This document shows, one piece after another, positions 32,172-40,782 of a stretch of DNA of 42,468 nt. Source of the DNA: an uncultured Lachnospiraceae bacterium (lineage in GTDB: Bacteria > Bacillota > Clostridia > Lachnospirales > Lachnospiraceae). The notes beneath the pieces were generated by a model. The model was not told the origin of the DNA. It ran no database searches and saw only the letters and a list, made by a program, of their open reading frames with translations. The position numbers and the translations under genes are program-made. Position 1 is the stretch's first letter. The number at the start of each line of letters is the position of its first letter. The stretch spans positions 1 through 42,468 of the forward strand of contig CADAXW010000009.1 in the NCBI GenBank assembly GCA_902792005.1, given 5' to 3'.

Positions 32172-32960
32172 ATGAAGGACGTAAAGGAAAACTGGGCAGT
32201 GGTAACCGGTGCCACCAGCGGCATCGGACTGGAATTTGCAAAACAGCTGGCGCTGCAGCGTTATCCGCTGCTTCTGGTAGCAAGAAGAAAGAAAAGGCTT
32301 CACTTCATACAGAGAAAGCTCTGTGAGCGGCTGGGGATCCCGGTGGAGACCATCGCGGCAGACCTTTCCACGGAGGAGGGAAGAGGATTACTTAAGAAAT
32401 GGCTCGAGGCGCATACGGTGGATATCTTTATCAACAACGCGGGCTTCGGACTGGCCGGCGCATTTTCGGAGACAGATCTCCGGCGCGAGCAGGAGATGAT
32501 CGACGTAAATGTATATGCCATGCATACCCTGATGAAGATCGCGCTTACGGAGATGCGCAGGCGTGGAGAGGGAATGATCCTGAATGTGGCTTCCTCTGCG
32601 GGGCTTTTCCCCGGCGGGCCGTACATGGCAGCCTACTATGCCACAAAAGCGTATGTGGCCAGCCTGACCCAGGCGGTTTCCGAGGAGCTGCGTCTGGAGG
32701 GAAGCAGGATCTACGTCGGGGCTCTCTGCCCGGGACCGGTGGATACGGAGTTTAACAAGGTGGCTGAGGTTCAGTTTGCGTTGAAGGGGATCACTGCGAA
32801 GGCCTGCGTGCGGACAGCCCTGAAGGGAATGAAGCGCAGGAAGACCCTGATCGTACCTACGCTCACATTAAAGGGAGCGGTCCTTGCCGGAAGGCTTCTT
32901 CCGAAAAAGCAGGCGGTTAAGCTGGTTGCAAAACAGCAGGTGAAGAAGATACAGGAATAA
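32172..32960 (+). CDS. Short-chain dehydrogenase/reductase
   Basis: A 262-residue NAD(P)-dependent oxidoreductase of the classical SDR family. The cofactor motif TGATSGIG is at about residues 13-20, followed by an Arg-rich second strand end (VARRKKRL) that suggests NADP. NNAG is at about 87-90, and the catalytic Ser-Tyr-Lys lie in VASSAGLF and YYATK. PGPVDTEF is the usual substrate-loop start. The substrate is unknown; it resembles the DltE/YqjQ-type general SDRs. The start has AAAGGGGGTT upstream, 14 bases after the glnQ stop, so it may be read through from the transporter operon. Its last codons are repeated downstream as a short tandem array. Confidence 0.88.
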   Translation: MKDVKENWAVVTGATSGIGLEFAKQLALQRYPLLLVARRKKRLHFIQRKLCERLGIPVETIAADLSTEEGRGLLKKWLEAHTVDIFINNAGFGLAGAFSETDLRREQEMIDVNVYAMHTLMKIALTEMRRRGEGMILNVASSAGLFPGGPYMAAYYATKAYVASLTQAVSEELRLEGSRIYVGALCPGPVDTEFNKVAEVQFALKGITAKACVRTALKGMKRRKTLIVPTLTLKGAVLAGRLLPKKQAVKLVAKQQVKKIQE

Positions 32961-32989
32961 AAGATACAGGATTAATAGATACGGACTGG
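32946..32989 (+). repeat. 15-16 bp tandem repeat spanning the SDR stop codon
   Basis: AAGATACAGGAATAA (32946-32960, containing the stop), AAGATACAGGATTAAT (32961-32976) and a decayed third unit beginning AGATACGGACTGG. It looks like a duplicated gene end. Confidence 0.65.
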
Positions 32990-33008
32990 TAGAGAGGAGA
33001 CGAAAGAA

Positions 33009-34724
33009 ATGAAAAAGAAGATCGGAGTGTCGATCATCCTTTTGGCGGTGATCGCGCTGATCGTTTATACATTCTGTACGGAAGTGGTTGTTGGACCGGA
33101 TTATCAAAGCAAGTTTTATGCGACGTGGGTATCCCTTCTGCCGCCGCTGCTGGCGATCATACTTGCACTGATCACAAAGGAGGTTTATTCCTCCCTGTTT
33201 GTCGGTATCATAGGCGGTGCGCTTCTTTACTCCAACTTCGATCTGGAGCTGGCCTTTAACACATTTCTGTTCGGCAGGGACGCCGATGGGGATGCGGCGG
33301 GAATGATCCCCAAGATCTCCGACAGCTGGAATGCAGGTATCCTTGTATTCCTGGTGCTTCTGGGAATTCTGGTGGCGCTGATGAATCGTGCAGGAGGATC
33401 GGCTGCCTTCGGACGCTGGGCGAGAAAGCATATCAGGACCCGGATCGGTGCGCAGCTTGCCACCATCGTCCTGGGTATCCTGATCTTTGTGGATGATTAT
33501 TTCAACTGTCTCACCGTAGGAAGCGTTATGCGTCCCGTGACGGACGGACATAAGGTATCCCGTGCAAAGCTGGCTTATCTTATCGATGCAACGGCGGCGC
33601 CGGTTTGTATCATTGCCCCCATCAGCTCCTGGGCTGCGGCGGTCACGTCCTCGGTGCCGGAGGATTCGGGGATCAACGGCTTCCAGACATTTATCAATAC
33701 CATCCCTTACAACTACTATGCAATTCTGACGATCGTCATGATGATCTATATCACGGTACGCCGCGTGGATTACGGTCCCATGAAAACCCATGAGATGAAT
33801 GCCATGAAGGGTGTCTTCCTGGGTAAGGCGGAAGAGAACGAAGAGGAAGAAGTGGTAAATGAAAAGGGGATCGTTCTGGACCTGGTGCTTCCGGTCATCG
33901 TGCTCATTGCTTCCTGTGTTATGGGCATGGTCTACACCGGCGGCTTTTTTGAGGGAGAGAGCTTTATAGATGCGTTTGCAAATGCAGATGCATCCATGGG
34001 TCTTGTCTATGGAGCCATCATCACACTGCTCTTTACCTTCTTCTACTACATGTATCGGAATATCATTACATTTTCGGATTTTATGAAATGTATCCCTCAA
34101 GGGTTTATGGCCATGGTTGCTCCGATCCTGATCCTGGTTCTGGCATGGACTCTGTCCGGTATGACCGGGCTGCTGGGAGCGAAGGTTTTTGTTGCGGACG
34201 CGGTTGCGGGTTCCGCGGTGGGTCTGCATATGCTGCTTCCGGCGGTCATCTTCCTTGTGGCGATGGGACTTGCTTTCTCCACGGGAACATCCTGGGGAAC
34301 CTTTGGTATTCTGATCCCCATCGTGCTGGGCGTGTTCCCCAGCGGAAATATGATGCTGATGTCCATCGCGGCCTGCCTTGCAGGTGCGGTCTGCGGTGAC
34401 CACTGCTCGCCGATCTCGGATACCACCATTATGGCGTCGGCCGGTGCAAAGGCGAATCATGTGAGCCACGTGTCTACCCAGCTGCCCTACGCACTGACGG
34501 TGGCGGCTGTGTCGGCAGTATCCTATGTGATCGCAGGGTGGCTGAACAGAAGACCAAGCGCGCCGGAGTTTGCCCGGAGTGCCTGGTTCTCTCTGGCCAT
34601 TGCAGTGTTCCTTATGCTGGTAACCCTGGTGATCATCGAGAAGGTGACGGGACGGGAGCCCTCGGAGAAGACACCAAAGGAGTCTTCCGAAAATGCCGCA
34701 GAGCAGTCTGCCAGGAGTGAGTGA
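33009..34724 (+). CDS. Na+/H+ antiporter, NhaC family
   Basis: A 571-residue membrane protein with about 12-13 transmembrane segments. Family features include FVDDYFNCLTVGSVMRPVTDGHKVSRAKLAYLIDATAAPVCIIAPISSWAA (about 162-212) and the late motif FSTGTSWGTFGILIPI with AGAVCGDHCSPISDTTIMASAG (about 460-485). Conserved acidic residues in these loops fit cation exchange. A cytoplasmic acidic insert (KAEENEEEEVVNEKG) divides the two halves. It should export Na+ in exchange for H+ for pH and salt balance. The start has GAGAGGAGAC upstream. The stop lies in a 10-bp tandem repeat that runs into the ribosome-binding region of tcdA. Confidence 0.9.
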   Translation: MKKKIGVSIILLAVIALIVYTFCTEVVVGPDYQSKFYATWVSLLPPLLAIILALITKEVYSSLFVGIIGGALLYSNFDLELAFNTFLFGRDADGDAAGMIPKISDSWNAGILVFLVLLGILVALMNRAGGSAAFGRWARKHIRTRIGAQLATIVLGILIFVDDYFNCLTVGSVMRPVTDGHKVSRAKLAYLIDATAAPVCIIAPISSWAAAVTSSVPEDSGINGFQTFINTIPYNYYAILTIVMMIYITVRRVDYGPMKTHEMNAMKGVFLGKAEENEEEEVVNEKGIVLDLVLPVIVLIASCVMGMVYTGGFFEGESFIDAFANADASMGLVYGAIITLLFTFFYYMYRNIITFSDFMKCIPQGFMAMVAPILILVLAWTLSGMTGLLGAKVFVADAVAGSAVGLHMLLPAVIFLVAMGLAFSTGTSWGTFGILIPIVLGVFPSGNMMLMSIAACLAGAVCGDHCSPISDTTIMASAGAKANHVSHVSTQLPYALTVAAVSAVSYVIAGWLNRRPSAPEFARSAWFSLAIAVFLMLVTLVIIEKVTGREPSEKTPKESSENAAEQSARSE

Positions 34725-34744
34725 GAGTGAGTGAGAGTGAGTAA
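34715..34744 (+). repeat. Three 10-bp tandem repeats across a stop codon and ribosome-binding region
   Basis: GAGTGAGTGA (34715-34724), GAGTGAGTGA (34725-34734) and GAGTGAGTAA (34735-34744). The antiporter stop TGA ends the first unit; GAG motifs in the third are the only Shine-Dalgarno-like bases before tcdA (ATG 34753). Confidence 0.85.
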
Positions 34745-34752
34745 TAGATAAT

Positions 34753-35517
34753 ATGGATCAAAGATTTCAACGAACGGAAATGTTGCTTGGGAAGGCGGCC
34801 ATGGGCCGCCTTTCCTCAGCGCGGGTAGCGGTGTTTGGCGTCGGCGGTGTCGGCGGTTACGTGGTGGAGGCTCTGGCCCGGTCCGGCATCGGAGCCCTGG
34901 ATCTCTGTGACCATGATACGGTGGACGTGACCAATCTGAACCGTCAGATCATCGCGCTTTCAAGTACCATCGGACGACAGAAGGTGGAGGTGGCTGCAGA
35001 GCGGGTACACGATATCAATCCGGACTGCAGGGTGACCACCTACCCCATATTCTTCCTTCCGGAGACGAAGGATCAGTTTGACTTTACGCAGTATGATTAT
35101 GTGGTGGACGCCATCGATACGGTCACAGGCAAGCTGAGCATCATAGAAGAAGCAAGGCAGGCAGGAGTACCGGTGATCTCCTCCATGGGCGCGGGAAACA
35201 AGCTGGATCCCACCGCCTTCCGGGTAGACGACATTTACAAAACTTCGGTATGCCCCCTGGCAAAGGTGATGCGGCGTGAGTGCCGCCGCCGGGGCATCGA
35301 CCACCTGAAGGTGGTCTACTCCACCGAAGAACGCGAAAAGCGTGACAACGGGGACAGTCCCCATTGTCACGAAAACGCGGAAAAACGTGACAATGGGGAC
35401 TGTCCCCGTTGTCACGCCAAGGTGGCGCCGGGCAGTGTTGCCTTTGTGCCGTCGGTGGCGGGGCTGATCCTGGCGGGTGAGGTGATCCGGGATCTTTCAG
35501 GTAAGATCGATTTGTGA
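34753..35517 (+). CDS. tcdA: tRNA threonylcarbamoyladenosine dehydratase TcdA with REP-encoded insert
   Basis: A 254-residue ThiF/E1-like enzyme that cyclises t6A37 to ct6A in tRNAs reading ANN codons. FERF-like RFQRTEMLLG is at the N-terminus, then VFGVGGVGGYV for ATP (about 28-38), the Arg/Asp motif DHDTVDVTNLNRQ, and VVDAIDTVTGKL. The conserved end SVAFVPSVAGLILAGEVIRDL is intact. Residues 196-222 are not native: they are the translation of a 78-bp REP element and read as KRDNGDSPHCH, a short spacer, then KRDNGDCPRCH. Because 78 is divisible by three, the frame is preserved. The insert lies in the loop after LKVVYSTEE, where homologues vary in length, so activity may survive. The insert brings three Cys and three His residues. 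No strong ribosome-binding site is present. Confidence 0.88.
   Translation: MDQRFQRTEMLLGKAAMGRLSSARVAVFGVGGVGGYVVEALARSGIGALDLCDHDTVDVTNLNRQIIALSSTIGRQKVEVAAERVHDINPDCRVTTYPIFFLPETKDQFDFTQYDYVVDAIDTVTGKLSIIEEARQAGVPVISSMGAGNKLDPTAFRVDDIYKTSVCPLAKVMRRECRRRGIDHLKVVYSTEEREKRDNGDSPHCHENAEKRDNGDCPRCHAKVAPGSVAFVPSVAGLILAGEVIRDLSGKIDL
35340..35417. repeat. REP-like palindromic element, copy 3, inside tcdA
   Basis: Perfect 32-base inverted arms (35340-35371 and 35386-35417) with a 14-base A-rich loop; total 78 bp, the same as the other two copies. Here it is wholly within a coding region and is read without a stop codon (AAG CGT GAC frame), whereas the frame GCG TGA would stop. It is the most perfect of the three copies, suggesting recent arrival. 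Confidence 0.93.
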
Positions 35518-35528
35518 GGTAGATAAAA

Positions 35529-37049
35529 ATGATTCAGTATTTCGCAGGTTTATTGAATGTTATTTTAAAATCTGCAATGAATTACACTGCGGCAAAGTAT
35601 TTTCTTCTTGTTGCAGCTACGGTTCTCGTATATTTCATTTTTCCGAAAAAGCATCGCTGGATGGTGCTTCTTGCAGCCAGTGGTTATTTTTATTATGCGG
35701 TTTCCTCCCGGAAGCTTCAGCTGGTCATCTTTGCAGCGTCGATCCTTTTCAGCTACGGAGCGGCACTTCTGCTGAAAAAGGTGAGAGACGGAAGCGGAGA
35801 GGGTTCGAAGACAAAGATCAAAAGCCGTATCATTCTCTGGACGGGAATCCTCATTTCTGCCGCGCCGCTGATCGCTTCAAAGCTTGGCGACCTTATTGTG
35901 GGATCCGTGTTCCGCGGAAATCTTGTGGAGTGGATCATCCCCATAGGTCTCTCCTTCTATTCCATGCAGATCATTGCGTATCTTGTGGATATATACAGAG
36001 GGAAGATCGAACCTGAGAAAAATGTATTCAAATACGCCCTTTTCATTTCCTTTTTCCCCATCATCATTCAGGGTCCCATATCCCGTTTTTCTCAGCTCAG
36101 AGATCAGCTGATGGAAGGGCATTCCTTTGATGGAAAGCGGCTGATGCGCGGTATTCAGCTGATCCTCTGGGGGTTGTTTTTAAAACTGATGATCGCTGAC
36201 AAGGCATCCATTCTGGTGGATGCGGTGTTTGACCAGTATAAGGATTATGCAGGATTTTTCATCCTGGTGGCAGCTATCTTCTACAGCATACAGCTGTATA
36301 CCGATTTTATGTCATGCGTGACCATTTCCCGCGGCGTGGCCGAACTGTTTGGGATTGAACTGGTCAACAACTTCAAACGTCCTTATTTTTCATGCTCCAT
36401 TAAGGACTTCTGGAGAAGGTGGCATATATCTCTCAGTGAATGGCTCAGAGATTATGTTTATATCTCCCTTGGAGGAAACAGAAAAGGAAAGCTCCATAAA
36501 TGGAAAAACCTTGTGGTCACATTTTTCGTCAGCGGACTCTGGCATGGCGGAAGCTTTAAATATATCGCCTGGGGTCTGATGCATGCCGCATATCAGATCA
36601 TAGGAGAGCTGATGAGTAAACCTAAAAACTATATCATGGAGAAGCTGGCCATGCCCCGGGGATCCAGGATCCGGGTATGGGTCGAAAGACTGGGGACCTT
36701 CCTTTTGGTGATGATCGCATGGATCATATTCAGAGCGGGTTCCCTGGAGGCCGGTCTTCATATGATCGGATCCATGTTCTCTGCATTTAACCCTTGGGTG
36801 TTCTTTGATGATTCTCTCTATGCTCTTGGTATCACCGGGAAAGATATGGCCGTATTCTTCCTTTCCCTTGGCCTGCTGATGGGTGTCAGTACACTGCAGG
36901 AAAAAGGAGTCGGTATACGCGCCTGGTTTAGCAGGCAGAACACTGTGATCCGGTGGGGGATCTATTTCGGACTGATCTGGGGCATGTGGATATTCGGAGC
37001 CTATGGTTACGGATTCAGCGCTGCTGACTTTATCTATGGAGGCTTTTAA
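35529..37049 (+). CDS. MBOAT-family O-acyltransferase (AlgI/DltB-like)
   Basis: A 506-residue polytopic membrane protein with about 11-12 hydrophobic segments. MBOAT hallmarks are GLSFYSMQIIAYLVDIYRGKIEPEKN, FFPIIIQGPISRF, SIKDFWRRWHISLSEWLRDYVYISLGGNRKGK and the catalytic His339 in SGLWHGGSFKYIAWG. These enzymes move acyl groups across the membrane onto surface polymers. The downstream SGNH-like gene overlaps it by one base, the usual AlgI-AlgJ/X or DltB-DltD-like pairing, so they probably act in O-acetylation of a cell-wall or capsular polysaccharide. No polymer synthesis genes are in the window. It starts 11 bases after the tcdA stop, preceded by GAGGTAG. Confidence 0.92.
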   Translation: MIQYFAGLLNVILKSAMNYTAAKYFLLVAATVLVYFIFPKKHRWMVLLAASGYFYYAVSSRKLQLVIFAASILFSYGAALLLKKVRDGSGEGSKTKIKSRIILWTGILISAAPLIASKLGDLIVGSVFRGNLVEWIIPIGLSFYSMQIIAYLVDIYRGKIEPEKNVFKYALFISFFPIIIQGPISRFSQLRDQLMEGHSFDGKRLMRGIQLILWGLFLKLMIADKASILVDAVFDQYKDYAGFFILVAAIFYSIQLYTDFMSCVTISRGVAELFGIELVNNFKRPYFSCSIKDFWRRWHISLSEWLRDYVYISLGGNRKGKLHKWKNLVVTFFVSGLWHGGSFKYIAWGLMHAAYQIIGELMSKPKNYIMEKLAMPRGSRIRVWVERLGTFLLVMIAWIIFRAGSLEAGLHMIGSMFSAFNPWVFFDDSLYALGITGKDMAVFFLSLGLLMGVSTLQEKGVGIRAWFSRQNTVIRWGIYFGLIWGMWIFGAYGYGFSAADFIYGGF

Positions 37050-38524
37050 TGAAGAAGTGTATTATTTCGATACTCCGGGCAGTGATATTTCTCTCGCTGC
37101 TGGTGGTGTCGCTATATTATATCAATAAAATGTTGCTGCCTAAGTATATCTCGTCGAACAGCAACTGGCCGACGACAACTACATATAACCAGTTTTACGA
37201 GATGGAGGAGGATACGGTTGATGTGTTCTTCTTCGGCTCCAGCCTGATGGTGAATGCCTTTTCGCCCCAGACCATTTATAACGAATATGGCATCCGCAGT
37301 TATAATCTGGCCAGCGAACAGCAAAGTACATTCCTTAGCTATTACTGGCTTAAGGAGGCGATGCGGTTTCAGAAGCCAAAGGCGGTGATCATGGATACCA
37401 TGATGCTGTTTGATGTGCGCCCGTGGTACCCGCTGAACCTGAAAGAGCCTTTAGCACGAAAATGTATCGACCCCATGAAATGGTCCGAGGTAAAACGAGA
37501 GGCTGTTTCCAAGATCTGTGAGCTGGATCCGTCCCAGTCGGAGCTTGGGTTTTATCTCACGAATATCCGATTCCATGATCGATGGAAGGAACTGAAGGAA
37601 TATGATATGGATCTGGGAGAGGTTCAGTATGCGGAATTAAAGGGTTATTCCGCGCTGACAAAGAGAGGTGGAGATTCCTTTAAACCATTCCGGCGGTCAG
37701 ACAGGAATGTCCGGGATGAACAGATGAATGCCATCATGAAGGAATACCTGGACAAGATGACTGCCCTGTGCAAGGAAAATGGGATCGCCTTGATCCTTGT
37801 CACATTGCCGGGGACCAAGATGAATGATTCCAGGAACAATGTACTGACGGCCTACGCCAAAGACCACGGGCTTGATTATTATAACGTTTGTGAGGAGGAG
37901 CTGTATAATTCCTTCGATTTTCAGACCCCCGGTGAGAATATCGTAAATCACGGGAATATCTGGGGAGCCATGAAGCTGTCCCGCTACTTTGGGAAGAAGC
38001 TGTCGGAGGAGTACAAGGTTCCGTCAGTGAAGGATGAACAGTATGAAGAAACAAAGGAATTCTATGATTACATTTATGATGTGTGTCAGCTTTCCAGAAT
38101 GACCGATTTTGATGAGTACGTCGATAAGCTCAGGAACGAGAATTTTACAGTGTTCATTTCCGTGAATGATAACGCATCCGGCATAAAAATGAAAGCCACA
38201 TTTTCGAAGCTGAAGGAACTGGGAATAGAAAAGGATTTCAGTAAGGACCCCCGGTGCAGCTATGTGGCAGTGATATCACCGGAAAACGGTGTGTCGGAGA
38301 ATCTGTCGGAAAACGGCGTGGCTCAGCTCTCCGGCAGTATAAGAGGTCATAAAACCATGTATTCGATCCAAAGCGGCGGAAGAAGATCGGATGCCCTCAG
38401 CCAGATCATCATAGACAATGAACAGTACGCGAAGGATGCAAAGGGTATCAACATCGTGGTTTATGATCAGCGCCTGAGGAAGGTGGTCTCAACAAAAAAC
38501 TATAACGGGAAGAAACTGAAATAG
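37049..38524 (+). CDS. SGNH-hydrolase-like membrane-anchored partner of the MBOAT protein
   Basis: A 491-residue protein with one N-terminal transmembrane helix (about 8-25) and a large extracytoplasmic region. The SGNH start is VDVFFFGSSLMVN with candidate Ser65. The C-terminal catalytic block aligns as NHGNIWGAMKLSRYF with His301; the Asp normally three residues before that His (DxxH) is absent (Ile298). The block IALILVTLPGTKMND fits the preceding strand. The last ~150 residues form an extra region that I do not recognise. The start overlaps the MBOAT stop by one base. It is the likely second component of an O-acyl transfer system, either catalytic with altered residues or structural. The T-box region begins shortly after. 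Confidence 0.82.
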   Translation: MKKCIISILRAVIFLSLLVVSLYYINKMLLPKYISSNSNWPTTTTYNQFYEMEEDTVDVFFFGSSLMVNAFSPQTIYNEYGIRSYNLASEQQSTFLSYYWLKEAMRFQKPKAVIMDTMMLFDVRPWYPLNLKEPLARKCIDPMKWSEVKREAVSKICELDPSQSELGFYLTNIRFHDRWKELKEYDMDLGEVQYAELKGYSALTKRGGDSFKPFRRSDRNVRDEQMNAIMKEYLDKMTALCKENGIALILVTLPGTKMNDSRNNVLTAYAKDHGLDYYNVCEEELYNSFDFQTPGENIVNHGNIWGAMKLSRYFGKKLSEEYKVPSVKDEQYEETKEFYDYIYDVCQLSRMTDFDEYVDKLRNENFTVFISVNDNASGIKMKATFSKLKELGIEKDFSKDPRCSYVAVISPENGVSENLSENGVAQLSGSIRGHKTMYSIQSGGRRSDALSQIIIDNEQYAKDAKGINIVVYDQRLRKVVSTKNYNGKKLK

Positions 38525-38565
38525 AAACTGAAATTAAACACGCCACATTTTGCTTTACAATTCAC

Positions 38566-38594
38566 TTTACAATTTGTCAGAGATGACTTATAAT
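38566..38594 (+). promoter_or_regulatory. Promoter of the thrS T-box transcript
   Basis: -35 TTTACA (38566-38571), 17-base spacer, perfect -10 TATAAT (38589-38594). The predicted start is near 38601. Confidence 0.8.
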
Positions 38595-38600
38595 CGTTTA

Positions 38601-38859
38601 GAATGAAATCGTTGATGAGGACATGGCGTTACGGAGTGTCTGGACAGAGAGAAGTGCCCCGGCTGAAAGCACTTTCGGAACCACGTGACCGCTACCACCT
38701 CGGAGAGACCGGAGAACCGGTACGGATGGCCCCGTTACAGGCTTAAATGGAGTGGAAGCATCGGGCAGAGGCCCGTATAGTGAGATGCTTCAATCAGGGT
38801 GGAACCGCGAGTAATCGTCCCTGACCGTACGTTTCGTATGGTCAGGGATTCTTTATTTT
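38601..38859 (+). promoter_or_regulatory. T-box riboswitch leader, probably tRNA-Thr responsive
   Basis: The T-box sequence AGGGTGGAACCGCG is at 38796-38809. Upstream are Stem I features (AGAGAGAAG, GGCTGAAAGC, then a CTACCACCTC region with candidate Thr specifier ACC around 38694-38699). Downstream is the terminator stem TCCCTGACC/GGTCAGGGA (38818-38848) with T-rich tail. Uncharged tRNA would pair with the T-box and favour the antiterminator. The Thr assignment rests mainly on the gene it controls. This leader and promoter account for the 350-base gap between 38525 and 38874. Confidence 0.92.
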
Positions 38860-38874
38860 CAAGGAGGATATAAC

Positions 38875-40655
38875 ATGGACAAGGAAGAAAAGAAAGAGTT
38901 TTATCTCAGCGTATATCGCCACTCGCTGGCGCATATACTGGCAAAGGCAGTCATGGAGATCTTCGGGAAGGATGATGTTCAGATCACCATCGGACCCCAG
39001 ATCGCAGACGGAGCATACTATGATTTTGAGCTCCCCAGAAATGTAACGCAGGAAGATTTTAAGACCATCGAGGATAAGATGCGCGAGATCATCAAGCGCC
39101 GTGAGGACTGGACACGGAAGGAAGTGACCAAGGCCGAGGCACTGGAAATGTTCAAGGATCAGCGCTTCAAGGTTGAGCTGATCAATGATCTTCCGGAGGA
39201 TGAGACCATCACGGTTTATTACACAGGTGAGGACTATGTGGATCTCTGCCGTGGACCTCACGTATCCAACTCCCAGGAGCTGATGAATGCTGCTTTCCAG
39301 GTAAAGTCCGTATCCGGTTCCTACTGGAGAGGAGACGAGAAGAGAGACCAGCTGCAGCGTATCTATATCTATGCATTCCCCAGCAAGGAGGAGCTGAAGG
39401 CTCATCTGGCACTGGTGAAGGAGGCAATGGAACGCGACCACAAGAAGCTGGGCAAGGAGCAGGAGCTCTTTATGTTCGACGAGACAGCTCCGGGTATGCC
39501 TTACTGGCTGCCCCGCGGCTTCAAGCACTACAATGCGCTTCTGACCTTCTGGAGAGAGCTGCATGAGGAGTACGGCTATCAGGAGATCCTGGCGCCGGTG
39601 ATCAACCACAGAACGCTGTGGGAGAGAATATGTTCCTTGTGACCAACGCCTGCACGGACGAGGAGAGCGGTGAGGAGAAGATCGAGACGGACATCAAGTA
39701 CGCCATCAAGCCCATGAACTGCCCCAACGCCATCAACGTATACAAGAATACCATGCACAGCTACAAGGAGCTGCCCCTTCGCTACAGCGAGACCCAGGTC
39801 ATTCACCGCCGTGAAAAGTCCGGCGAGCTGAACGGTCTGTTCCGTGTGCAAATGTTCCATCAGGACGACGATCACACCTTCCTTATGGAGGATCAGATCG
39901 AGCAGGAGATCTCCGATATCATGGATATCGCCGAGAAGATCTACGGAACATTTGGCCTGACCTATGTGGCTGAGCTTTCCACACGTCCCGATGATTTCAT
40001 GGGCGCACCGGAGCTCTGGGATGAGGCTGAGGCTTCCCTGAAGCGTATCCTGGACAAGAAGTACGGGGAAGGTCAGTATGAGATCAATGAAGGCGACGGA
40101 GCCTTCTATGGCCCGAAGATCGACCTGAAGATGAAGGACTGCATCGGCCGTGAGTGGCAGATGGGTACCATTCAGCTTGACTTCCAGCTTCCGCTGAACT
40201 TTGACCTCCGGTACATCGCAGCCGACGGAACTCAGAAGCGTCCGGTTATGATCCATCGTGCCATCTTCGGATCCTTTGAGCGTTTCATCGGAATCCTGAT
40301 CGAGAACTTCAAGGGCGCATTTCCGTTCTGGGCATCTCCGTATCAGGTGGGCATCGTTCCCATTCGTACAGAGCACAACGCGTATGCGAAGGAAGTGGAG
40401 ACTCTGCTCCGCAAGGCCGGTATCCGCGTGGAGGCAGACTACAGCGATGAGAATATGAAGACCAAGATCAAGGGCTTCAAGAAGTATAAGGATCCGTACA
40501 TCCTGGTGCTGGGTGATAAGGAAGCGGAGAATCGCACCGTTTCCGTAAATGTGCGCGGCAACAAGCAGATGAATGGTATCGCGCTGCAGGATTTCATCGA
40601 TCTCTGCGTGAAGATGAATCGGGAGCGTACTCTGGAAGTGATCGACACTCTGTAA
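38875..40655 (+). pseudogene. thrS: Threonyl-tRNA synthetase, disrupted by an internal deletion and frameshift
   Basis: The 5' part (38875-39642) encodes the editing-type N2 domain (HSLAHILAKAV; GPHVSNS) and the beginning of the class II core up to INHRTLWE, then runs out of frame to a stop. The 3' part continues one frame earlier from about 39624 with ENMFLVTNACTDE, motif 2 (VIHRREKSGELNGLFRVQMF), motif 3 (GSFERFIGILIE) and the full anticodon-binding domain to 40655. Between LWE and ENMF the conserved TSGHW segment (about nine residues) is missing; the sum is a deletion of about 28 bases. The N-terminal TGS domain is also absent, as in some short clostridial enzymes. GGAGGA precedes the ATG. 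Either a real pseudogene with another copy elsewhere, or a sequence error. Confidence 0.85.
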
Positions 40656-40717
40656 AAATATTCATAAAAATATTCAGAGAAGCGATCAGGGAAACGTTCG
40701 CAGAATAAAGAATAAAC

Positions 40718-40746
40718 TTGATATTTTATACAGTTTAACATAAAAT
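40718..40746 (+). promoter_or_regulatory. Promoter of the last two genes
   Basis: -35 TTGATA (40718-40723), 17-base spacer, -10 TAAAAT (40741-40746). Just after the thrS stop there is also a 12-base direct repeat AAAAATATTCAT/AAAAATATTCAG (40654-40678). Confidence 0.7.
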
Positions 40747-40782
40747 AGAACCAAGTATGTTTTCCTATCGAAGGAGATCTTT

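Noticed and set aside
32868-34469. 533-residue open frame on the minus strand opposite the NhaC antiporter
   Set aside because: Its translation is His/Asp/Arg-rich with no domain, it has no ribosome-binding site, and the opposite strand encodes a clear antiporter. It is a codon-bias shadow.
39618-39642. Programmed frameshift joining the two thrS parts
   Set aside because: A shift here could rejoin the frames but would not restore the missing conserved TSGHW segment, so a deletion or sequence error is the better explanation.
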